In this document: one piece after another, positions 9,819-17,245 of the stretch | Numbering within the stretch: position 1 is the first letter of the stretch | How the letters are laid out: every line of letters starts with the position of its first letter | Assembly (NCBI RefSeq): GCF_024753135.1 | Contig: NZ_JANUGP010000001.1 | Location: forward strand, 496,001-560,000 | Direction: 5' to 3' | Source of the DNA: Streptomyces pyxinicus | Lineage (GTDB): Bacteria; Actinomycetota; Actinomycetes; Streptomycetales; Streptomycetaceae | Length of the DNA stretch: 64,000 bases | Translations under genes and position numbers: made by a program | Notes under the pieces: model-generated | Told to the model about the DNA's origin: nothing | Databases searched by the model: none | Seen by the model: only the letters and a program-made list of their open reading frames with translations

Positions 9819-10838
9819 TCAGGAGTTGACGGCGGGGATCACCTCGCTGCCGTAGGCGTCGATGGTGGCCTCCTGCGCGTCGTGCATGTCGTACAGCGCG
9901 AACTGGTCGACGCCCAGGGCGCGGAGCGCGTTCAGTTTCTCGATGTGCCGTTCGGGCGGGCCGATCAGGCAGAACCGGTCCACGATCTCGTCGGGCACGA
10001 ACGCGGTGTCCGGGTTGCCGCTGCGGCCGTGGTGGGCGTAGTCGTAGCCCTGCCGGGCCTTGATGTAGTCGGTGAGTTCCTCGGGGACCTGGGCGGAGTG
10101 CTCGCCGTACTTGGCGACCAGGTCGGCGACGTGGTTGCCGACCATGCCGCCGAACCAGCGGCACTGCTCGCGGGCGTGGGCGAGGGCCTCGGGCGAGTCG
10201 TCCTCGGTGACGTAGGCGGGGGCGGCGACGCAGACGGCGACCTCGGCGGGGTCGCGGCCGGCGGCGACGGCGGCCTCCTTGACGGCCTTCACCATGTACT
10301 CGGTGAGGTAGAGGTCGGCGAGTTGGAGGATGAAGCCGTCGGCCTCCTCGCCGGTCATCTTCAGCGCCTTCGGGCCGTAGGCGGCCATCCACACGGGCAC
10401 CTCGGCGCCTTCTCCGACCCAGGGGAAGCGGATCTTGGTCCCGCCGAGGTCGGCCTCGTCGCCGCGACCGAGGGCGCGGATGACCTTCATGGCCTCGCTG
10501 ATCCGGGCGAGGGTGTTGGGTGCCCGGCCGGCGACGCGCATCGCGGAGTCGCCGCGGCCGATGCCGCAGACGGTGCGGTTGCCGAACATGTCGTTGAGGG
10601 TGGCGAAGGTGGAGGCGGTCACCTCCCAGGTGCGGGTGCCCGGGTTGGTGACCATGGGGCCGACCTTCAGCCGCTCGGTCCGGGCGAGGATCTGGCTGTA
10701 GATCACGAACGGTTCCTGCCAGAGCACGGCGGAGTCGAAGGTCCAGCCGTAGTGGAAGCCGTTGCGCTCGGCCCGCCGCATCAGGCTGACGACGCGGGAG
10801 GCGGGCGGGTCGGTCTGCAGGACGAGTCCGAAGTCCAT
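9819..10838 (-). CDS. LLM-class F420-dependent oxidoreductase (TIGR03842-like)
   Basis: 339 aa from the ATG at 10838; longer reading of the frame overlaps the hydantoinase and was rejected. The luciferase-like TIM barrel is clear: MDFGLVLQTDPPASRVVSLM, GRTNPGTRTWEV-type cofactor-loop sequence near residue 70, GIGRGDSAMR near residue 93 and the VPVWMAAYGPKALKMTGE strand near residue 150. LLM proteins use FMN or F420; actinobacterial members of this subgroup are usually annotated as F420-dependent. It sits 11 bp downstream of dihydropyrimidinase, so a redox step on a pyrimidine or hydantoin ring is the natural guess. Confidence 0.85.
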   Translation of the reverse strand: MDFGLVLQTDPPASRVVSLMRRAERNGFHYGWTFDSAVLWQEPFVIYSQILARTERLKVGPMVTNPGTRTWEVTASTFATLNDMFGNRTVCGIGRGDSAMRVAGRAPNTLARISEAMKVIRALGRGDEADLGGTKIRFPWVGEGAEVPVWMAAYGPKALKMTGEEADGFILQLADLYLTEYMVKAVKEAAVAAGRDPAEVAVCVAAPAYVTEDDSPEALAHAREQCRWFGGMVGNHVADLVAKYGEHSAQVPEELTDYIKARQGYDYAHHGRSGNPDTAFVPDEIVDRFCLIGPPERHIEKLNALRALGVDQFALYDMHDAQEATIDAYGSEVIPAVNS

Positions 10839-10849
10839 GGGCGCCACTC

Positions 10850-12253
10850 CTAGATGAGGTACTGACAGGTGGAGCGCGGGGTGAAGACGCCGTGCCCGGC
10901 GTGGCCGGTGTACTCCCGCTCGGTGATGACGGGTACGCCGCGCGAGAGGACCGTCTCGACCCGGCCGGTGACCCGCTTGCCCTCGTAGGCGGAGTAGTCG
11001 ACGTTCATGTGGTGGGTCTCGGCGGAGATGACCTGCTCGGCACGCGGGTCGTAGACGACGACGTCCGCGTCCGCGCCGGGCGCGATGGTGCCCTTCTTCG
11101 GGTACAGGCCGAACATCCGGGCCGGGGTGGCGCAGGCGATCTCGATCCAGCGGCGGCGCGAGATACGGCCCTCGACGACGGCCTGGTGGAGCAGGTCCAT
11201 GCGGTTCTCCACCCCGGGCAGCCCGTTGGGGATCTTGGAGAAGTCGCCCCGGCCCAGCTCCTTCTGGCCGCTGAAGCAGAACGGGCAGTGGTCGGTGGAC
11301 ACCACCTGGAGATCGTTGGTGCGCAGGCCCTGCCACAGCCTGGCCTGGTGGTCCTTGGGCCGCAGCGGGGTGCTGCACACGTACTTGGCGCCCTCGAAGT
11401 CCGGTTCGGCAAGGTTGTCGGTGGACAGGAACAGGTACTGCGGGCAGGTCTCCCCGAACACGTTCAGCCCGTCGTCGCGGGCCCGGGCCAGCTCGGCCAC
11501 CGCCTCCGTCGCCGAGACGTGCACCACGTACAGCGGAGCCCCGGCGACCTGGGCGAGCCGGATGGCGCGGTGGGTCGCCTCGGCCTCCAGCAGGGCCTTG
11601 CGCACCTCGCCGTGGTAGCGCGGGGCGGTCTCGCCGCGGGCGAGGGCCTGTTCCACGAGCACGTCGATGGCGATGCCGTTCTCGGCGTGCATCATGATCA
11701 GGCCGCCGTTCTCGGCGGCGCGCTGCATGGCCCGCAGGATCTGGCCGTCGTCGGAGTAGAAGACGCCCGGGTAGGCCATGAACTGCTTGAAGGAGGTGAC
11801 GCCCTCCTCGACCAGCAGGTCCATCTCCTTCAGCGTCTCCGGGTTCACGTCGGAGACGATCATGTGGAAGCCGTAGTCGACGGCGCAGTTGCCCTCGGCC
11901 TTGGCGTGCCAGGCGTCCAGGCCCTGGCGCAGGGAACCGCCGACGGTCTGGATGGCGAAGTCCACGATGGTGGTCGTACCGCCCCAGGCGGCGGCGCGGG
12001 TGCCGGTCTCGAAGGTGTCGGAGGCGTAGGTGCCGCCGAACGGCATCTCCATGTGGGTGTGGCCGTCGACCCCGCCCGGGATGACGTACTTCCCGGTGGC
12101 GTCGATGGTCCGCTCGGCGGTGAAGGCCTCGGCGGCGGGGGTGCCGGAGGCGGCGAGGGCGGCGATACGGCCGTCCTCGATCAGGACGTCGGCGTGGATC
12201 TCGTCGGCTGCGGTGATGACGAGACCGCCGCGGATGACGGTACGGCGGCTCAT
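10850..12253 (-). CDS. hydA: Dihydropyrimidinase (D-hydantoinase)
   Basis: 467 aa, normal length. It is a cyclic amidohydrolase with every metal ligand visible: H65 and H67 in DGHTHMEM, the lysine to be carbamylated K156 in GVTSFKQFMAY, H189 in MMHAENG, H245 in YVVHVSA and D321 in VSTDHCPF. It opens the ring of 5,6-dihydrouracil/dihydrothymine, or hydantoins, to N-carbamoyl amino acids. It lies between the first carbamoyl amidohydrolase and the F420-type oxidoreductase with short gaps, so all are probably one operon. Confidence 0.95.
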   Translation of the reverse strand: MSRRTVIRGGLVITAADEIHADVLIEDGRIAALAASGTPAAEAFTAERTIDATGKYVIPGGVDGHTHMEMPFGGTYASDTFETGTRAAAWGGTTTIVDFAIQTVGGSLRQGLDAWHAKAEGNCAVDYGFHMIVSDVNPETLKEMDLLVEEGVTSFKQFMAYPGVFYSDDGQILRAMQRAAENGGLIMMHAENGIAIDVLVEQALARGETAPRYHGEVRKALLEAEATHRAIRLAQVAGAPLYVVHVSATEAVAELARARDDGLNVFGETCPQYLFLSTDNLAEPDFEGAKYVCSTPLRPKDHQARLWQGLRTNDLQVVSTDHCPFCFSGQKELGRGDFSKIPNGLPGVENRMDLLHQAVVEGRISRRRWIEIACATPARMFGLYPKKGTIAPGADADVVVYDPRAEQVISAETHHMNVDYSAYEGKRVTGRVETVLSRGVPVITEREYTGHAGHGVFTPRSTCQYLI

Positions 12254-12311
12254 GGTCGCTCTCCTTCGTGCTCGGCGGCGGGTGGTGCCGGGGGCCGGCA
12301 GCGGCCCTGGG

Positions 12312-13154
12312 CTACGGCGCGGTCAGGGGGCCGTAGGCGCCCGGGGCGCGGTCGCGGTAGAACTGCCAGCGGTCGCGGACCTCGCGGAGTTTGGCCAGGT
12401 CCAGGTCGCGTACGACGAGTTCGGCCTCCTTGTCGCTCGCGACCTCGCCGACGAACTGGGCCTCGGGGTCCACGAAGTAGGTGGTGCCGTAGAAGTCGTT
12501 GTCGCCCAGGTCCTCGACGCCGACCCGGTTGATCGCGCCGACGAAGTACTCGTTGGCGGCGGCCGCCGCGGGCTGCTCCAGCTGCCACAGGTAGCGGGAG
12601 AGGCCCCGGGAGGTGGCCGAGGGGTTGAAGACGATCTCGGCGCCGGCGAGGCCCAACGCCCGCCAGCCCTCCGGGAAGTGGCGGTCGTAGCAGATGTAGA
12701 CGCCGATCCGGCCGACGGCGGTGTCGAAGACGGGCCAGCCGCTGTTGCCGGGGCGGAAGTAGAACTTCTCCCAGAATCCCCGAACTTGGGGGATGTGGGT
12801 CTTGCGGTACTTGCCGAGGTAGCTGCCGTCCGCGTCGATCACCGCGGCGGTGTTGTACAGCACGCCCGGCTGCTCCTCCTCGTACATCGGCAGGACGAGG
12901 ACGATGCCCAGTTCGCGGGCGAGGGACTGGAAACGCCGGACGGTCGGGCCGTCGGGGATCCGCTCGGCGTACTCGTAGAAGGCCTTGTCCTGGACCTGGC
13001 AGAAGTAGGGGCCGTAGAACAGCTCCTGGAAGCAGAGGACTTGGGCGCCCTGGGCGGCGGCGTCGCGGGCCGCCTGCTCGTGGACCTGGATCATCGATTC
13101 CTTGTCGCCGGTCCAGGCGGTCTGGAAGAGGGCGGCACGGATCACTCGGCTCAT
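12312..13154 (-). CDS. N-carbamoyl-beta-alanine amidohydrolase-type nitrilase (copy 1)
   Basis: 280 aa. This is a nitrilase-superfamily amidohydrolase with the catalytic triad E44 (CFQELFYGP), K118 (GKYRKTHIP) and C155 (VYICYDRHFPEGWR). The RHFPEGWR and NPSATSRGLS stretches match beta-ureidopropionases, which cleave N-carbamoyl-beta-alanine to beta-alanine, CO2 and ammonia, the step after dihydropyrimidinase. It is collinear without gaps with the 280 aa copy at 16221-17063, about two thirds identical by eye. It is separated from pucR by 155 bp that hold repeated elements and possibly its own promoter. Confidence 0.9.
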   Translation of the reverse strand: MSRVIRAALFQTAWTGDKESMIQVHEQAARDAAAQGAQVLCFQELFYGPYFCQVQDKAFYEYAERIPDGPTVRRFQSLARELGIVLVLPMYEEEQPGVLYNTAAVIDADGSYLGKYRKTHIPQVRGFWEKFYFRPGNSGWPVFDTAVGRIGVYICYDRHFPEGWRALGLAGAEIVFNPSATSRGLSRYLWQLEQPAAAAANEYFVGAINRVGVEDLGDNDFYGTTYFVDPEAQFVGEVASDKEAELVVRDLDLAKLREVRDRWQFYRDRAPGAYGPLTAP

Positions 13155-13220
13155 CGGGACCTCCGGTAGCTCGGTGTGCCGTGAGCCTAGGAAGCCGGGA
13201 GAGCGCCTTTGAGTGGCAGT

Positions 13221-13320
13221 GTGTCACGTCCCCGGGCGGTCGGCGTGCCACCGTGTCACGTGTGCGTGGGCCCATGTTTCACCGCCGTTTTCCCAGGTCG
13301 TCGCTTGTTTCACCGCTGTT
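13221..13320. promoter_or_regulatory. Four GTKTCAC elements upstream of amidohydrolase copy 1
   Basis: GTGTCACGT occurs at 13221-13229 and again at 13253-13261, exactly 32 bp apart. TGTTTCACCGC occurs at 13275 and 13306, 31 bp apart, the last one overlapping the pucR stop codon. The shared core is GTKTCAC in the same orientation. The spacing of about three helical turns suggests a regulator array, possibly for an internal promoter driving amidohydrolase 1, hydA, the oxidoreductase and the symporter. Confidence 0.35.
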
Positions 13321-14923
13321 GCGCGTCGTGCGCGAGCAGGGCGATGTGTACGGAGGCCGCCTGTTCGAAGTCGTCCAGGTCCACGCCGAGGCGGCCCTGT
13401 ATGGCCTCCAGGCGACGGTAGAGGGCGGGCCGGGAGACATGGTGGAGCTGGGCGGTGCGGGACTTGTTGCGGCCGGTCGCGAGGTAGGTGCGCAGCACGC
13501 CCAGCAGCTCCGGGTCGGCGTCGCACAGCAGCCCGTCCAGCTCCCGTTCGGCGAAGGACTGCACATGCGGGTCGTCCCGCAACAGCCGTACCAAACCGCG
13601 CAGATGGACGTCCTTGAGACGGACGACGGCCGGCAGGTCGAGGGCGGTGGCGGAGTCGGCCACGGCGTCGGCGACATGCCGGGCCTCGCGCAGTCCGGCG
13701 GGCACGTCGTCCCAGGCGGTGCGCGGGTCGGCGGCGGCGACGACCGTGGCGGGCGCGCCGGTCTCGGTGCGCAGCCGGGCCGCGAAGTGCGCGGTGAGCT
13801 GCGCGGCGTGCTGGTCGCGGGGCAGGCTGAGCAGGACGGCGGTCGCGTCGCCGGCGAGTTCCGCGACCAGGCCCGGCAGTCCCAAGAGCCGCAGCACCCG
13901 GCCGAGCGGTGCCGGGTCCGCGCCCGGTACGACGAGCGGGACGAAGGTGCGCCGGTTGACCGGCAGCCCGGCCGCCCGCGCCCGGGGCAGCAGTTGCCGG
14001 GCCGGTACGACACCGGAGACCAGGTCGGTCAGCAGGCTCTGCGCGGACTGCTCCTCCCAGGTGGGCGCGGCGCCGCCGAGCATGCGGTGCAGGACCAGCG
14101 CCTCGGCGGCCCGGTCGGCGAGCAGCCGTCCGGTGGCGGTGTCGCCCCGGTAGCCGCACAGCAGCAGGCCGCCCCAGCGCTCCCCGCGTCCGCCCAGTTC
14201 GGCGTGGATCCAGCCGTCTTCCGCGCCGGCGCCGGCCTGCCGGGCGACGCGTTCCCAGTCGCGCAGCACGTCGTCCACCGCGGGCCGTTCACCGGCGGTG
14301 GCGAGGACCCGGTGGGCGAGGTTGGTGACGACCACCGGGCAGCCGCTGTGCTGGGCGATCTCGTCGAGCAGCCGGTGCAGCGGGGCCCCGGCGGTGATCA
14401 GCGCGGTGAGGGCGGTGCGGACGGTCTCCGAGAGGCTGACGGCGGCGAACTTGCGCCGTACCAGGCGGCTCTGCACCTCCTCGGTCAGCTCGGCGAAGGG
14501 GAACGGCCGGTGCAGGACGATCATGGGCAGCCCGCACCGCTCGGCGGCCCGGCGCATCGCCTCGGGCGGCGCGGGGAAGGCCCGCCCGAGGCCGAGGACC
14601 ACGGCGGCGGCCTCGGCCCGGTGCAGGGACTGGATGTACTCGGCCTGCTTGGCCTCGTCGCCGGCGAGCAGCACGCCGGTGGTGAGCACCATCTCGCCGC
14701 CGGTGAGCATCACGCCGACGTCGGCGGCCTCGGCGACGTGCACCCAGCGCACCGGCCGGTCCAGCTGCCCGGCGCCGGCCACCACCTCGGGCTCCCCGGC
14801 CAGCACCCGTTCCAGGGTGAGCACCTGGCGGACCGAGAGGGCGGGCTCCGACGACGCGAAGGACGCGGAGGACGTGAAGGACACGGTGGAGGCGGTGGAC
14901 CGGGACTCCGGGATGGTGGTCAT
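13310..14923 (-). CDS. PucR-family transcriptional regulator
   Basis: 537 aa from the ATG at 14923. It opens with a Ser/Thr-rich tail, then a PucR N-terminal domain (VRQVLTLERVLAGEPEVVAG, GGEMVLTTGVLL, residues about 30-150), a GGDEF-like middle region and a C-terminal PucR helix-turn-helix (LLGVLRTYLATGRNKSRTAQ, SRPALYRRLEAI) near residues 470-525. PucR proteins commonly control purine or pyrimidine breakdown. It is embedded in the pyrimidine cluster, 17 bp after the aminotransferase, so it is the likely regulator of these genes. Confidence 0.9.
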   Translation of the reverse strand: MTTIPESRSTASTVSFTSSASFASSEPALSVRQVLTLERVLAGEPEVVAGAGQLDRPVRWVHVAEAADVGVMLTGGEMVLTTGVLLAGDEAKQAEYIQSLHRAEAAAVVLGLGRAFPAPPEAMRRAAERCGLPMIVLHRPFPFAELTEEVQSRLVRRKFAAVSLSETVRTALTALITAGAPLHRLLDEIAQHSGCPVVVTNLAHRVLATAGERPAVDDVLRDWERVARQAGAGAEDGWIHAELGGRGERWGGLLLCGYRGDTATGRLLADRAAEALVLHRMLGGAAPTWEEQSAQSLLTDLVSGVVPARQLLPRARAAGLPVNRRTFVPLVVPGADPAPLGRVLRLLGLPGLVAELAGDATAVLLSLPRDQHAAQLTAHFAARLRTETGAPATVVAAADPRTAWDDVPAGLREARHVADAVADSATALDLPAVVRLKDVHLRGLVRLLRDDPHVQSFAERELDGLLCDADPELLGVLRTYLATGRNKSRTAQLHHVSRPALYRRLEAIQGRLGVDLDDFEQAASVHIALLAHDAQQR

Positions 14924-14940
14924 GGCCGAACCCCCAGGTG

Positions 14941-16224
14941 CTAGGACGTGCTCCTCAGCGCGTGTTCGAGGATCGCCGCGCCCTCCTCCGCCTCCGCGAC
15001 GGTCAGCGAGAGCGGCGGGGCGATGCGCAGGGCGCTGGTGTCGTGCCCACCCCCCTTGCCGATGAGCAGGCCGCCCTCGCGGGCCGCCTCCAGCACGGCG
15101 GCGGCCGCTCGCGGGTCGGCCTCGTCGGTGCCGGGCCTGACCAGCTCGACGCCGATCATCAGTCCGCGCCCGCGCACCTCGCGCACGCCGGGCAGTTGGG
15201 CGGCGACGGCGCGCAGCCGCTCGATGAGCAGGCCGCCGACCCGGCGGGCGTTGCCCTGGAGGTCGTGTTCGAGGAGGTGGGTGAGGTTGGCGAGTCCCGC
15301 GGCCATGGTGACCTGGGTGCCGCCGAAGGTGGAGATGCTGTTGGCGTCCAGGCAGTTCATGATCTCGGCGCGGGCGATCACCCCGCCGACGGACATGCCG
15401 TTGCCGATGCCCTTGGCGAAGGTGACGAGGTCGGGCGGGCCGTTCTCGGCGTGCGCCTGCCAGCCCCAGAAGTGGTCGCCGGTGCGGCCCCAGCCGGTCT
15501 GCACCTCGTCGGCGATCCACAGCACGCCGTGCTCGTCGAGGACTTCGCGGAAGGCGGCGTAGAGGCCGTCGGGCGGGGAGGTGAACCCGCCGACGCCCTG
15601 GACGGGTTCGGCGATCAGCGCGGCGGGCGGGCGGGTGTGGCCGAGGATGTCGCGGAGGTCGGCGACGCAGGCGGCGGTGAACGCGCGGTCGTCCAGGCCG
15701 GCGTACGGCCCCCGGGTGCGGACGCCGCCGTGGACGTACAGCGTCTGGAGCGGGGAGAGCGAGGTCGGGGACCAGCCGCGGTTGCCGGTGATGCCGACCG
15801 TGCTGAAGGAGCGGCCGTGGTAGCTGTTGCGCATGGCCAGGACGGTGTTGCCGCGCCGGTACGTGGTGGCGAGCAGCAGGGCGGTGTCGTTGGCCTCGGT
15901 GCCGGAGGTGGTGAAGAACACCCGGGCGTCCGGGATGCCGCTCAACTGGGCGATACGCTCGGCCAGTTCGACCATCGGGCGGTTGAGGTAGAGGGTCGAG
16001 GAGTGGAGGATGCGGCCGGCCTGCTCGCTGACCGCCTTGGTCACCTCGGGCAGCGCGTGCGCGGTCATCGTGGTGAGGATGCCGCCGAAGAAGTCCAGGT
16101 ACCTGTTGCCGGCGGAGTCCCAGACGTACCGGCCCTCGCCGTGGCTGATCTCCAGCGGCTCGTCGTAGTAGAGGGCGAGCCAGTCGGGCAGGACGGCGCG
16201 GTGGCGGGAGAAGAGGTCGTTCAC
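14941..16224 (-). CDS. Class III aminotransferase (beta-alanine/aminoisobutyrate type)
   Basis: 427 aa. The GTG start at 16224 overlaps the stop of the upstream amidohydrolase (GTGA). It is a fold-type I PLP enzyme of class III: TTSGTEANDTALLLA (phosphate-binding), SYHGRSFSTVGITG, LIAEPVQGVGGF, WIADEVQTGWGRTG (cofactor Asp) and the PLP lysine in FAKGIGNGMSVG. In this setting it most likely transaminates beta-alanine or 3-aminoisobutyrate, the products of the carbamoyl amidohydrolases, to the semialdehydes. Substrate choice is inferred from context. Confidence 0.9.
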   Translation of the reverse strand: MNDLFSRHRAVLPDWLALYYDEPLEISHGEGRYVWDSAGNRYLDFFGGILTTMTAHALPEVTKAVSEQAGRILHSSTLYLNRPMVELAERIAQLSGIPDARVFFTTSGTEANDTALLLATTYRRGNTVLAMRNSYHGRSFSTVGITGNRGWSPTSLSPLQTLYVHGGVRTRGPYAGLDDRAFTAACVADLRDILGHTRPPAALIAEPVQGVGGFTSPPDGLYAAFREVLDEHGVLWIADEVQTGWGRTGDHFWGWQAHAENGPPDLVTFAKGIGNGMSVGGVIARAEIMNCLDANSISTFGGTQVTMAAGLANLTHLLEHDLQGNARRVGGLLIERLRAVAAQLPGVREVRGRGLMIGVELVRPGTDEADPRAAAAVLEAAREGGLLIGKGGGHDTSALRIAPPLSLTVAEAEEGAAILEHALRSTS

Positions 16225-17063
16225 GGCTGTACCAGCCCTTCGTAGGCGTCGGGGCGGCGGTCGCGGTAGAAGGCCCACTGCTGCCGCACCTGCTCGATGA
16301 GGTCGAAGTCGAGGTCGCGGACGAGGAGTTCCTCACCCTTGTCGCTCGCGGCCTCGCCGACGAACTGCCCGCGCGGGTCGACGAAGTAGCTGGTGCCGTA
16401 GAAGTCGTTGTCGCCGTACTCCTCCTGGCCGACGCGGTTGATGGCGGCGACGAAGTACTCGTTGGCGATGGCCGCCGCGGGCTGCTCCAGCTGCCAGAGG
16501 TGGGCGGACAGACCCCGGTGGGTGGCGGAAGGGTTGTAGACCAACTGGGCCCCGTTGAGGCCCAGTTGCCGCCAGCCCTCCGGGAAGTGCCGGTCGTAGC
16601 AGATGTAGACGCCGACCTTGCCGACGGCCGTGTCGAAGACGGGCCAGCCGAGGTTGCCCGGTTTGAAGTAGTACTTCTCCCAGAAGCCCTTCACCTGCGG
16701 GATGTGGTGCTTGCGGTACTTGCCGAGGTAGCTGCCGTCGGCGTCGATCACGGCGGCGGTGTTGTAGTAGAAGCCGGACTGCTCGACCTCGAAGACCGGG
16801 ACGACGACCACCATGCCGGTCTCACGCGCGAGGTCCCGCATCCGGCGGACGGTCGGGCCGTCCGGCACCGGCTCCGCCCAGCGGTAGTGCTCGGAGTCCT
16901 GCACCTGGCAGAAGTAGGGGGCGTTGAAGACTTCCTGGAACCCGATGATCTTCGCGCCCCGGCGGGCCGCCTCGCGGGCGTGCTCCTCGTGCTTCGCCAC
17001 CATGGACTCGCTGTCGCCGGTCCAGGCGGCCTGGACCAGAGCGGCGCGGACGACGTTGGCCAT
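16221..17063 (-). CDS. N-carbamoyl-beta-alanine amidohydrolase-type nitrilase (copy 2)
   Basis: 280 aa from the ATG at 17063. The catalytic residues E44 (GFQEVFNAP), K118 (GKYRKHHIP) and C155 (VYICYDRHFPEGWR) are present at the same positions as in copy 1. It is the first gene of the catabolic cluster, and a nested palindrome built on CTCTACG/CGTAGAG lies 30-60 bp upstream of its start. Differences between the copies fall around the active-site entrance (FQELFYGP versus FQEVFNAP, MYEEEQPGVL versus VFEVEQSGFY), which may mean different carbamoyl substrates. Confidence 0.9.
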   Translation of the reverse strand: MANVVRAALVQAAWTGDSESMVAKHEEHAREAARRGAKIIGFQEVFNAPYFCQVQDSEHYRWAEPVPDGPTVRRMRDLARETGMVVVVPVFEVEQSGFYYNTAAVIDADGSYLGKYRKHHIPQVKGFWEKYYFKPGNLGWPVFDTAVGKVGVYICYDRHFPEGWRQLGLNGAQLVYNPSATHRGLSAHLWQLEQPAAAIANEYFVAAINRVGQEEYGDNDFYGTSYFVDPRGQFVGEAASDKGEELLVRDLDFDLIEQVRQQWAFYRDRRPDAYEGLVQP

Positions 17064-17090
17064 GAGCTGCCCCTTCGACGCGATCTCAGA

Positions 17091-17122
17091 GCCTCTACGC
17101 CCGTAGAGCAGGCCGTAGAGGC
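17091..17122. promoter_or_regulatory. Nested inverted repeat upstream of the pyrimidine cluster
   Basis: CTCTACG (17093-17099), two bases, then CGTAGAG (17102-17108) form a perfect 7+7 palindrome. A further CGTAGAGGC at 17114-17122 pairs with GCCTCTACG at 17091-17099 as a second, longer inverted repeat. The element ends 28 bp upstream of the amidohydrolase start. Position and symmetry fit an operator for a dimeric regulator such as the cluster's PucR protein; no binding site is known to me for that protein. Confidence 0.5.
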
Positions 17123-17245
17123 ACGAAGGTAAGCCTCCGGGCGGCCCTTGCCAAGACCATCGCCGCCAACCCGCGGAGTCGATCACGTTTCGCACCCCGG
17201 TGGGTGAGCGCGCGGGGCGGACCGGGACGCCGGACCGGGTGCCGC

